A DNA stretch of 64,000 nucleotides. Source: Flavobacteriaceae bacterium. GTDB taxonomy: Bacteria; Bacteroidota; Bacteroidia; Flavobacteriales; Flavobacteriaceae. The DNA is taken from positions 1 through 64,000 of the forward strand of contig JAURRA010000018.1 in assembly GCA_030835825.1 (NCBI GenBank). The letters are read 5' to 3'. A program made the position numbers and the translations under genes. The notes below the pieces were generated by a model, which worked only from the letters and a program-made list of their open reading frames with translations, was not told where the DNA came from and did not search any database. Each line of letters opens with the position of its first letter. The first letter of the stretch is position 1. This document shows, piece by piece, positions 35,324-43,133 of the stretch.

Positions 35324-36493
35324 ATGAATAGACAAAATTTTACCATGATCGCCAAAACCCTTTTTGGGTTCGAAGAACTTTTGGCGAAAGAGTTAAAACA
35401 ATTGGGAGCACAGTCAGTCAAGGTTGGTGTGAGAAATGTGAGTTTTGTAGGTGACCTTGGTTTTATGTACAAGGCTAATTTGGGCCTTCGTATGGCGATT
35501 AAAATTTTGAAGCCTATCGATAGTTTTATTGTTGCGAATGAAACGGACCTTTACAATAAGGTTAAGCGATTGCCTTGGGAAAACTATTTATCAGAAACGG
35601 GTTCTTTAGCAGTGGACTCTACGGTTCATTCAACTGTTTTCAAGCACTCCCAATACATTGCACTGAAAACCAAAGATGCTATAGTTGATCGTTTTCGTGA
35701 AAAAACTAAAAGTCGTCCAAATGTGGATTTGAAATATCCCGATTTGAGGATAAACATACACATTGACAGGGAGCGTTGTAGCGTGTCTTTGGACAGTTCT
35801 GGTATGTCATTGCACAAAAGAGGTTATCGCTCTGCGACGAATATTGCTCCCATAAATGAGGTATTAGCAGCCGGATTGGTATTGCTATCGGGTTGGGATG
35901 GTCAATGTGATTTCTTTGATCCCATGTGCGGTAGTGGCACAATTTTAATTGAAGCAGCCATGATAGCTGCCAATATTCCCCCAAATATAAATCGTAAGGA
36001 ATTCGCTTTTGAACGCTGGAACGATTGGGATCCGGAACTTTATGAGGCTATTCAACAGTCTTTATTGAAAAAGGTAAGGGAGGTTCCTGTGAAAATATAC
36101 GGTTTTGACAAAGCACCATCAGCCGTCCGTAAGGCATTAGATAATATCAAAGAAGCGAATTTGGAAGAATTTATCTCAGTTACACAGGATAATTTTTTTA
36201 AGTCTGAGAAATCCACGGAAGGCCATTTGCACCTTTTGTTCAATCCGCCGTATGGAGAACGCTTGGACATCGACGCAGAGGTGTTTTACAAACAAATCGG
36301 TGATACCCTCAAAACGTTTTATCCCGATTCTGAAGCCTGGTTCATCACTTCCAATCTTGAAGCTATTAAGTCTGTAGGCTTGCGACCTTCGCGAAAAATT
36401 AAAGTGTTCAATGCTAAACTCGAAGCCCGACTTTTGAAGTATGAGATTTATGCTGGCAGTAAGAAAAATAAGCATCAAGAATCCGATGCTTAA
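35324..36493 (+). CDS. rlmL: THUMP-domain RNA N2-guanine methyltransferase (RlmL-type)
   Basis: A 389-residue class I SAM-dependent methyltransferase, likely acting on 23S rRNA guanine N2. The N-terminal half (about 5-160) holds an NFLD-THUMP RNA-binding region. The Rossmann domain follows with FFDPMCGSGTILIEAA (about 205) and the catalytic NPPYG motif (about 306), which marks N2-guanine transfer. Proteins of this size in Bacteroidota correspond to the N-terminal half of E. coli RlmL, without the RlmK half. Its stop abuts the convergent DUF6048 gene. Confidence 0.88.
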   Translation: MNRQNFTMIAKTLFGFEELLAKELKQLGAQSVKVGVRNVSFVGDLGFMYKANLGLRMAIKILKPIDSFIVANETDLYNKVKRLPWENYLSETGSLAVDSTVHSTVFKHSQYIALKTKDAIVDRFREKTKSRPNVDLKYPDLRINIHIDRERCSVSLDSSGMSLHKRGYRSATNIAPINEVLAAGLVLLSGWDGQCDFFDPMCGSGTILIEAAMIAANIPPNINRKEFAFERWNDWDPELYEAIQQSLLKKVREVPVKIYGFDKAPSAVRKALDNIKEANLEEFISVTQDNFFKSEKSTEGHLHLLFNPPYGERLDIDAEVFYKQIGDTLKTFYPDSEAWFITSNLEAIKSVGLRPSRKIKVFNAKLEARLLKYEIYAGSKKNKHQESDA

Positions 36494-37201
36494 TTACTTT
36501 TTGTAAAATGGAATGCGGTAGGAGATACCATAACTTACACCGGATCCAATTTGTCCATCCTGATAAGTTCGGTTAAATCCAGGGATGTAGAGATTGTCAA
36601 TTTGTCCCGACGATTGGTTTGACACCAGTCTTTTTAGTTGTAAATTCAAAAATCCAAACATGTTTGGCAGCAGTTCTACTTTAATTCCGAATTGCAATTC
36701 CAGCCACATGGCACTTAAGCCCGCATAAGTACTGTTGGTTTGATTTACTGAATAAGGCCATGTTTGATTGGTAGTGTAAACGATATAGCTATTAATAGTT
36801 TGAGAAAAACGTGAAATACCGTACCGCAGTCCAGCATAAATCATGTTGTCCATGCCATCCCAATTTCTATAGAGATTGAAATCCCCACCCACTTTGAGGT
36901 AGTTGCCTTTGCTACTAAAATTAATGTTGGGTTCATCGGTTGTTTTATCGGCACTGCCAATTTCGCCAGCCACATGAAACCGCTCTGTCAATCTGTAATC
37001 TCCCGATAACTCGAAGCCTTTGAAGTCATTATTAAACAGTGTTCTGCCGAGGCCAGTCAGATCGGCCCCAAGTCTAAGGCCAAATTTAACAGGCGTTTTA
37101 AGGCTATCCGATACAATGCTGTCCTTAGCTATTTGCGCAGACCCATTACAAACAAACATACAAGCCAAAAAAAGGTTAGTGATATATTTTGACATGGGCA
37201 T
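36494..37201 (-). CDS. DUF6048 family outer-membrane-like protein
   Basis: A 235-residue exported protein, probably a small outer-membrane barrel. A signal peptide is clear (about 3-22, ending GSAQ). The rest alternates beta strands, and includes FGLRLGADLTGLGRTLFNND and the closing GVSYGISYRIPFYKK. Recognised as DUF6048, which stands beside DUF6452 in many Flavobacteriales. The start may be ATG 37201 or 37195. It overlaps the end of the DUF6452 gene by about 20-26 nt, so the two are co-translated. Confidence 0.85.
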   Translation of the reverse strand: MPMSKYITNLFLACMFVCNGSAQIAKDSIVSDSLKTPVKFGLRLGADLTGLGRTLFNNDFKGFELSGDYRLTERFHVAGEIGSADKTTDEPNINFSSKGNYLKVGGDFNLYRNWDGMDNMIYAGLRYGISRFSQTINSYIVYTTNQTWPYSVNQTNSTYAGLSAMWLELQFGIKVELLPNMFGFLNLQLKRLVSNQSSGQIDNLYIPGFNRTYQDGQIGSGVSYGISYRIPFYKK

Positions 37202-37682
37202 GTATGGTGTTGTTAATTTCGGTTTGGATTACCTCGGTGCTCAAAATCCAATTATCAGAATCTGTTTGTGTTTCCGCACTCAATTCGGAGTAAAATGTTT
37301 TAAATCCGCAGGCTCGCGATACAAATAGGTCCTCTGTTTGAAATTCAGTAAGAAAGTCATCGCCATTGCCTATGGTTTCTTCGTCGAGGTAGCCGAGATA
37401 CAATCTGAAACTAGCCGCATTAAGATTTGTGGGAAGCGGCAGAGCTAAAGAATCAGTTGTTAGTGTTGTTTGTCCAATGATATCGAAAGTGTTCCCTGAA
37501 TTGTCAATCCCAAAAACATTAAGATCCTCTGCTGCTTTTAATTCTGAGGGATTGTAAAAATCGTAAAATCTTATAATCAGACTGGGGGTTGTTGGTGTCG
37601 ATTCTGCACAGATATCGTCTTTCTCACATTGCATAAGAACCAAAGACAAACTAACAATACCGATTCTGGTTAAGAGTTTCAT
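37176..37682 (-). CDS. DUF6452 family lipoprotein
   Basis: A 168-residue lipoprotein. The ATG at 37682 gives a good signal with lipobox LVLMQC (Cys about 19); an in-frame extension upstream lies inside rlmD and is not used. The following EKDDICAESTPTTPSLIIRFYD is a DUF6452 hallmark, taken in parts, and the C-terminus is rich in beta strands. The function is unknown. It sits 4 nt after rlmD and overlaps the DUF6048 gene, so the three form one operon. Confidence 0.85.
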   Translation of the reverse strand: MKLLTRIGIVSLSLVLMQCEKDDICAESTPTTPSLIIRFYDFYNPSELKAAEDLNVFGIDNSGNTFDIIGQTTLTTDSLALPLPTNLNAASFRLYLGYLDEETIGNGDDFLTEFQTEDLFVSRACGFKTFYSELSAETQTDSDNWILSTEVIQTEINNTIHAHVKIYH

Positions 37683-37686
37683 GGAA

Positions 37687-39099
37687 TTAAACACTTTTCT
37701 CCAAAAGTACGACATTTTCGCAATGATGGGTTTGGGGAAACATGTCAACAGCTTGAGATTTGGAAATCTGATAAAAGTCTTTCATCAAGGCCAGATCTCT
37801 TGCTTGCGTGGCACTGTTGCAACTGACATAAACGATTTTTTGAGGTAGTACTTTGAGCAATTGAGCAATTACATCGGGGTGCATCCCGTCCCTTGGGGGA
37901 TCAGTAACAACAACATTTGGCTTACCGTGATCTACAATAAAACGGTCATTAAACAAGGACTTCATATCGCCCGTGTAAAATGCGGTGTTTTGTATGCTAT
38001 TGGCCTTAGCATTGGCCTTAGCTGCAACAATAGCCTCGGGTACAGATTCTATTCCAACAACTTTCTTTGCTTTCTTGGCGACGAACTGAGCAATGGTTCC
38101 CGTGCCAGTGTACAAATCATAAACTAATTCATCTCCTTTAAGACCGGCAAAATCGCGAACAACCTTGTACAGTTCATAGGCTTGAGCAGAATTGGTTTGG
38201 TAAAAGGACTTGGCATCAATTTTAAATCTTAGGCCTTCCATTGCCTCAAAGATGTGATCTCGACCAGAATGACACAGAATGTTTTGATCATAAATAGTAT
38301 CATTGGCTTTCCCATTAAACACATAGAGTAAGGCGGTAATTTCTGGAAATGAATTTCTTAGGAAATCTAAAAGCAACTGACTCTTATGGTGATCTTCCTC
38401 AAAAAATTGGATTAATACCATTAATTCCCCGATACTAGAGTTTCGAATCATCAAGGTACGCAGTAATCCTTCTTGTGAACGTGGATTAAAAAATGTCAAT
38501 TGTTGTGATTCAGCAAAGGCCTTAATGGCATTTCTAATAGCGTTGCTAGGGTCTTCTTGTAGATGGCATTCGTCAATGTCCAATACTTTATCCCAAGCGC
38601 CAGGTATGTGAAATCCCAGGCCGTTTCGTGATGTTATGTCTTGCCCTTCGGCAATTTCTTCGGGTGTCAGCCATCGGCTACTGCTGAAAGAAAATTCCAT
38701 TTTATTACGATACATGTATGGTTTCTCACAGCTGAGAATGGGCAAGAAAAGACCAACATCAAGACCTCCAATGCGTTCGAGATGATTTTTCACCTCTTTG
38801 TTTTTGAAATACAACTGATCTGTGTAGTTCATACTTTGCCATTTGCATCCGCCACAAGTTCCAAAGTGTCTGCATTTGGGATCAGTTCTTTTATCCGAAT
38901 AAGTGTGAATATGAACTGCTTTGCCTTGATAAAATTGTTTTCGCTTTTTAAGAACCTGAACATCTACTATGTCGCCAGGTACAGCGCCACTGATAAATAC
39001 CATGCGTCCATCTTCTGCCTTACCCGCTGATTGTCCTTTTGACCCTGTGTCAAACACTTCGATTTTTTCTAATAGGGGTAGTTTTTTTCCTCTTGCCAT
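37687..39099 (-). CDS. rlmD: 23S rRNA (uracil-5-)-methyltransferase RlmD
   Basis: A 470-residue SAM-dependent enzyme that makes 5-methyluridine in 23S rRNA. It has an N-terminal TRAM domain (GMVFISGAVPGDIVDVQVLK-like, about 30-55), a [4Fe-4S] cluster motif CRHFGTCGGC at about 75-85, the SAM motif DLYTGTGTIAQF near 305, and the catalytic VTDPPRDGMH and VSCNSATQARDL segments near 405 and 430. The ATG at 39099 is chosen; an upstream start would add ten residues. A perfect -7 box is only 4 nt before it. Confidence 0.93.
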   Translation of the reverse strand: MARGKKLPLLEKIEVFDTGSKGQSAGKAEDGRMVFISGAVPGDIVDVQVLKKRKQFYQGKAVHIHTYSDKRTDPKCRHFGTCGGCKWQSMNYTDQLYFKNKEVKNHLERIGGLDVGLFLPILSCEKPYMYRNKMEFSFSSSRWLTPEEIAEGQDITSRNGLGFHIPGAWDKVLDIDECHLQEDPSNAIRNAIKAFAESQQLTFFNPRSQEGLLRTLMIRNSSIGELMVLIQFFEEDHHKSQLLLDFLRNSFPEITALLYVFNGKANDTIYDQNILCHSGRDHIFEAMEGLRFKIDAKSFYQTNSAQAYELYKVVRDFAGLKGDELVYDLYTGTGTIAQFVAKKAKKVVGIESVPEAIVAAKANAKANSIQNTAFYTGDMKSLFNDRFIVDHGKPNVVVTDPPRDGMHPDVIAQLLKVLPQKIVYVSCNSATQARDLALMKDFYQISKSQAVDMFPQTHHCENVVLLEKSV

Positions 39100-39103
39100 G
39101 GCG

Positions 39104-39111
39104 CAAAAATA
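39104..39111 (-). promoter_or_regulatory. -7 promoter box of rlmD, adjacent to the start
   Basis: On the minus strand this reads TATTTTTG, a perfect TAnnTTTG, ending 4 nt before the rlmD ATG; the mRNA would be leaderless. Confidence 0.5.
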
Positions 39112-39194
39112 GAATAATTGTCTTATCAATTGGCGTATTGAGCCTTCTTTTGTAATTTAGAGCCAAATCTCAATTGCCACAATACATCAGCATT

Positions 39195-40481
39195 ATGATC
39201 GACGCGTCTACAGTATCAAAATCAGACCAATTTATCAATTTGGAGGACCAGTTTGGTGCACATAATTATCATCCTCTTCCTGTGGTGCTTGAGCGCGGTG
39301 AGGGGGTGTTTGTTTTTGATGTCAATGGTAAAAGATATTACGACTTCTTATCCGCTTATTCTGCAATCAATCAAGGACATTGTCATCCGCATATAGTCGG
39401 TGCCTTAGTCGAACAAGCCAAAAAACTGACACTTACCTCTCGTGCCTTTCATAACAATAGGCTAGGGGAATATGAACAATTTGCCACCGCCTTCTTTGGT
39501 TACGATAAATTACTACCCATGAATACTGGTGCTGAAGCGGTAGAAACAGCCATTAAAATTGCTCGAAAATGGGCCTATGAGGTCAAAGGTATTGCCGGAA
39601 ATAACGCTCAAATTGTAGTTTGCGAGAATAATTTTCATGGCAGAACGACCACCATTATATCCTTTTCAAACGATCCCGTGGCAAGAAAAAATTTCGGGCC
39701 TTACACGGGTGGCTTTATCAAAATTCCCTACGATAACTCTGAAGCTCTGGAAGAGACTTTAAAGAACAATCCTCATGTTGCAGCCTTTTTAGTGGAGCCT
39801 ATCCAAGGCGAGGCGGGCGTTTATGTTCCAAGCAGTGACTATTTAAAGAAGTGTAAAGCAATTTGTGACAAGTATAATGTCTTGCTTCTAGCCGACGAAG
39901 TTCAAACGGGTATAGCACGCACGGGTAGGCTTCTCGCTAGTTGTGGCAATTGTTCTTGTGCCGATAAAAATTGCAGTCAAACACCCGAAGTTAAAGCCGA
40001 TATATTGATTTTAGGAAAAGCCCTTAGCGGTGGTGTTTATCCCGTATCGGCCGTTTTAGCAAATGACGACATTATGTCCGTAATAGGGCCAGGGAATCAC
40101 GGTAGTACTTTTGGCGGTAATCCCATAGCTGCCGCAGTCGCCATTGCTGCCTTGGAAGTAGTAAAAGAGGAGAAGTTAGCTGAGAAAGCACACAAATTGG
40201 GAGAGTTGTTTCGCGCTAAAATGAATGAGTATATTTCCAATAGTCTCATAGTAAAACAGGTGAGAGGCAAAGGATTGCTCAATGCGATTGTGATTAATGA
40301 CCACGAAGAAAGTGATACGGCCTGGAATATATGCCTGTCGTTGAGAGATCATGGGCTATTGGCTAAACCAACTCATGGCAATATAATTCGCTTTGCACCA
40401 CCCTTGGTGATGACAGAAACTCAATTGCTGGAATGTGTGGGTATTATCACAGAAACATTGTCGGAGTTCGAACCACTATAA
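39195..40481 (+). CDS. rocD: Ornithine--oxo-acid transaminase
   Basis: A 428-residue PLP enzyme converting ornithine and 2-oxoglutarate to glutamate semialdehyde and glutamate, for arginine breakdown or proline synthesis. The PLP lysine is in [16 protein letters not shown] near 275, with [15 protein letters not shown] upstream and [13 protein letters not shown] near 112. A cysteine cluster at about 253-264 ([11 protein letters not shown]) is longer than in typical RocD. The ATG at 39195 is preferred over TTG at 39174. Its stop lies one base from the end of a decayed gene. Confidence 0.93.
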   Translation: MIDASTVSKSDQFINLEDQFGAHNYHPLPVVLERGEGVFVFDVNGKRYYDFLSAYSAINQGHCHPHIVGALVEQAKKLTLTSRAFHNNRLGEYEQFATAFFGYDKLLPMNTGAEAVETAIKIARKWAYEVKGIAGNNAQIVVCENNFHGRTTTIISFSNDPVARKNFGPYTGGFIKIPYDNSEALEETLKNNPHVAAFLVEPIQGEAGVYVPSSDYLKKCKAICDKYNVLLLADEVQTGIARTGRLLASCGNCSCADKNCSQTPEVKADILILGKALSGGVYPVSAVLANDDIMSVIGPGNHGSTFGGNPIAAAVAIAALEVVKEEKLAEKAHKLGELFRAKMNEYISNSLIVKQVRGKGLLNAIVINDHEESDTAWNICLSLRDHGLLAKPTHGNIIRFAPPLVMTETQLLECVGIITETLSEFEPL

Positions 40482-40482
40482 A

Positions 40483-40809
40483 TTACAAACTTTGTTGCAT
40501 CATCCAGTCGTCACCCATTTTTGCCATGGCTTCATAGCCAATGGTCACCAAGAGAAATATGATCTAAACAATATACAGTGCACTTAAGACAATTCCAATG
40601 ATCGCCAAAACCCTGCCAGTGCGAACATTGTTATACTGGGTATATTACTCAGGATTGCGCCGGTGTAGAGCTATTGATTTATTTGCCAAAACTAAAGCGA
40701 TAATGCCAAAAACGAGTCCAAAAACACCATAACAATAGCAGCATAAAATGGAAAGAATACCAAAAATCAGAATGAGGGTAGCGTGAGGTAGTGGTTGTTG
40801 ATGATTCAT
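40483..40809 (-). pseudogene. CCC-motif membrane protein, two in-frame stops
   Basis: The frame from the ATG at 40809 to the TAA at 40483 encodes a 108-residue small two-helix protein of the CCC-motif type (here CCYCYG): LILIFGILSILCCYCYGVFG, LANKSIALHRRNPE, VRTGRVLAIIGIVLSALYIV, and a Met-rich tail. Two internal stops interrupt it: TAA at codon 55 (40645-40647) and TAG at codon 82 (40564-40566). The frame is otherwise unbroken and the family sequence continues on both sides. In Flavobacteriales this gene usually follows a DUF2752 gene, as here (3 nt gap). A recent nonsense pseudogene is the best reading; sequencing error is less likely with two separate stops. Confidence 0.85.
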
Positions 40810-40812
40810 GGT

Positions 40813-41094
40813 TTAATTGAATTGACTCATTTTTATCGTATAACTGATTGCAATTGTGAGCACATTGACTGCCCCGAGGCCGTAAATGACCTTTGAATGG
40901 ACTGAGTAAAATTGAGATAATATCAAAACACACCCAAACAATATGAGGGTATAAATTGCTGGATACATAAAAAAAGCTGATGCGAAATCTCCTTGAAGAA
41001 TCATAAGTAATGCCCGCTGAGCACCGCACCCTGGGCAGTCAATGCCAAAGATCGCTTTGTTCAGGCAGGGCAACATAAATCCAAGTGTGATCAT
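40813..41094 (-). CDS. DUF2752 small membrane protein
   Basis: A 93-residue membrane protein. The DUF2752 core is evident: CLNKAIFGIDCPGCGAQRAL at residues about 10-29, with CPGCG. Two further helices follow, at about 40-65 and 70-88. Function unknown. It is paired with the downstream CCC-motif gene, which is broken here. Upstream lies an imperfect inverted repeat sharing ACCTCAAA with the VIT1-type gene. Confidence 0.85.
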   Translation of the reverse strand: MITLGFMLPCLNKAIFGIDCPGCGAQRALLMILQGDFASAFFMYPAIYTLILFGCVLILSQFYSVHSKVIYGLGAVNVLTIAISYTIKMSQFN

Positions 41095-41095
41095 T

Positions 41096-41118
41096 TTTTT
41101 AGGTGCTATACCTCAAAA
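41096..41118. promoter_or_regulatory. Imperfect inverted repeat before the DUF2752 gene
   Basis: TTTTTAGGT and ACCTCAAAA arms (one mismatch) are separated by 5 nt, directly before the DUF2752 start. The half-site resembles the VIT1-type repeat, but the spacing differs (5 against 2), so shared regulation is uncertain. Confidence 0.3.
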
Positions 41119-41160
41119 GTAATAATTTTACCTTACTTTTCTACTGCCTAAACCCTACTT

Positions 41161-41346
41161 ATGAAAACCTACTTCAGACAGGCCAAAATTGTATTTGCTG
41201 TCACTGGCGGATTACTCCTTTGGTTTTCTGATCAAACTGTTAACTGGCAAATACATATGTCCTTGGCAGGCATAGTATTTTTGATGATTGGATTGTATTT
41301 GATGCAATCCAATAATTCTTGCGATAAAAGAGATGATTACGAATAA
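41161..41346 (+). CDS. Small membrane protein
   Basis: A 61-residue protein with two predicted membrane helices (about 8-22 and 32-48) and a short hydrophilic tail. The start ATG is clear. It overlaps the downstream Smr-domain gene by 14 nt, so the pair is probably translated together. I recognise no family. Its position before the Smr gene is the only hint to its role. Confidence 0.7.
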   Translation: MKTYFRQAKIVFAVTGGLLLWFSDQTVNWQIHMSLAGIVFLMIGLYLMQSNNSCDKRDDYE

Positions 41347-41899
41347 AGTGTTCAAAAAAGGTGATAAAGTTGCTCTTAAGGATGATGATATCTCGGGTGT
41401 TGTATTGGCTGTAATGGACAAAGAAGTGATAGTTCGCACGGCAGATGGGTTTGACATGTCGTTCGCCAATGATTTGTTGGTCAAAGAAGACACTAACTCT
41501 TTTTTAGCCGAAATGTCCCATGTATCCATTATCGACGCGAAAGAATGGGCAGCCAAGTATAAATCTCAACCGAAATTATCGAAGTCTAGGAAACAATTGA
41601 CACCGCCAATGGAAGTAGATTTGCATATCCAGCAACTGACGCATTCAATTAAAGGAATGACAAACCATGATATGCTGACACTTCAGATTAATACAGCCAA
41701 AAATCGACTTGAATTTGCCATCCAAAAAAAGATTGCTCATATTATTTTTATTCATGGAGTAGGAGAAGGAGTGCTTCGAGAAGAACTGATATTCTTGTTA
41801 GGACATTACAGTGGTATTGAATTTTTTGACGCTCCCTATGCCAAGTATGGTATGGGCGCTACTCAAGTTTCCATCAGTCCCAATGCCAAAAGACACTGA
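41333..41899 (+). CDS. DUF2027/Smr-domain protein
   Basis: A 188-residue protein with an N-terminal DUF2027-like beta domain (about 5-50, FKKGDKVALKDDDISGVVLA in part) and a C-terminal Smr nuclease-like domain: VDLHIQQL near 101 and FIHGVGEGVLREEL near 144. Smr domains bind or nick DNA or RNA. Proteins with this layout are typical of Bacteroidota. Codon 1 is ATG at 41333, inside the preceding gene. Substrate unknown. Confidence 0.88.
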   Translation: MITNKVFKKGDKVALKDDDISGVVLAVMDKEVIVRTADGFDMSFANDLLVKEDTNSFLAEMSHVSIIDAKEWAAKYKSQPKLSKSRKQLTPPMEVDLHIQQLTHSIKGMTNHDMLTLQINTAKNRLEFAIQKKIAHIIFIHGVGEGVLREELIFLLGHYSGIEFFDAPYAKYGMGATQVSISPNAKRH

Positions 41900-41946
41900 T
41901 ATCTAGATTACAAATAAAATCCGTTGGCTTTTAACTTCTAATCATT

Positions 41947-41954
41947 TAAATTTG
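41947..41954 (+). promoter_or_regulatory. -7 promoter box of the cysteine desulfurase gene
   Basis: TAAATTTG, a perfect TAnnTTTG, ends 24 nt before the start. A TTG at 41924-41926 lies exactly 20 nt upstream, the expected -33 spacing. Confidence 0.6.
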
Positions 41955-41978
41955 GTCTGGATTTTAAAGAAGATATAA

Positions 41979-43133
41979 GTGGAATCACATTACTTTGATA
42001 ATGCGGCAACAACTTGCTTAAGACCAGAAGTGGTTTCGGTAATGTCTGAGGTTCTTAACAATTGCTACGGAAACCCTTCCTCAAGTCATAGTTTTGGCCG
42101 ACAGGCAAAATCACAAATAGAGAACGCTAGAAAACAGATTGCAGAGTCTATTGGAGCAACTGCTTCGGAAATTGTTTTCACCTCGGGAGGAACAGAAGCG
42201 GATAATCAAATCCTACGTGCCGCTGTCCGAGATATGGGTGTTACACGAATAATCTCGTCAAAAATCGAACACCACGCAGTCTCGCATACGCTTGATCAAT
42301 TGATTGTTGAATACGGTCTAAAGGTCGTGTTTGTCGATCTGCATGAGAATGGTGAGGTTGACGTGAATCACTTGCAGCAGCTTCTTGAGTTTCAGGATGG
42401 CATGACCTTGGTGAGTTTGATGCATATTAATAATGAAATAGGCGTGAAGATAGACCTTGATGAGGTAGCTCAGTTATGTAAAGCCAATGGGGCCTTGTTT
42501 CACAGCGACACTGTTCAAACAATAGGTCATTATCATATCAATATGGCTCAAACCCCAGCGGATTTTATCGTAGCTAGTGCTCATAAGTTTCACGGCCCAA
42601 AGGGAGTGGGGTTTGCTTACATAAGAAAAAATACTAATCTGAAGCCTCTGATTTTTGGTGGCTCGCAAGAACGTGGACATCGTGCTGGAACAGAAAGTGT
42701 TCATAATATTATAGGGATGGCGAAGGCCTTAGAAATATCTTTAGATAAACTAGAACAAGAAAAAAAATTTATTACCTCCTTGAAAGTGCATTTTGTAAAT
42801 AGAATAACATCTGAATTACCTGATGTTAGATTTAATGGAGATTCTGACCGAGCCGATCATAATACTTATACCCTAGTTAACGTTTGCCTTCCGATACCTG
42901 CCGAAAAAGCACCCTTGCTTTTATTTCAGTTAGACTTGAAGGGTATTGCTTGTTCAAAAGGCAGCGCCTGTCAAAGTGGTAGTGATGCTGGTTCGCATGT
43001 GTTGTCAGCTATTTTAACCAAGGAAGAATTGGCAAAACCGTCGATTAGATTTTCATTTTCAGCTATGAATACTCTGGCAGAGATTGACTTCCTTGTGGAT
43101 GTTCTCAAGGAATTGTCTTCTCCGACAGCCTAA
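41979..43133 (+). CDS. Cysteine desulfurase (NifS/IscS type)
   Basis: A 384-residue PLP enzyme that takes sulfur from cysteine for Fe-S clusters and thiolated tRNA. The PLP lysine is in ASAHKFHGPKG near 202, TSGGTEADNQ near 70 binds PLP, and the persulfide Cys is in CSKGSACQSGS near 330. The start codon is GTG. The length and short catalytic loop fit the IscS/NifS class rather than SufS, although no iscU or nifU is nearby, so target clusters are not known. The stop overlaps the convergent receptor gene by 4 nt. Confidence 0.92.
   Translation: MESHYFDNAATTCLRPEVVSVMSEVLNNCYGNPSSSHSFGRQAKSQIENARKQIAESIGATASEIVFTSGGTEADNQILRAAVRDMGVTRIISSKIEHHAVSHTLDQLIVEYGLKVVFVDLHENGEVDVNHLQQLLEFQDGMTLVSLMHINNEIGVKIDLDEVAQLCKANGALFHSDTVQTIGHYHINMAQTPADFIVASAHKFHGPKGVGFAYIRKNTNLKPLIFGGSQERGHRAGTESVHNIIGMAKALEISLDKLEQEKKFITSLKVHFVNRITSELPDVRFNGDSDRADHNTYTLVNVCLPIPAEKAPLLLFQLDLKGIACSKGSACQSGSDAGSHVLSAILTKEELAKPSIRFSFSAMNTLAEIDFLVDVLKELSSPTA

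Noticed and set aside
38641-39030. A 129-residue plus-strand open frame
   Set aside because: It is antisense to rlmD and encodes no recognisable domain.
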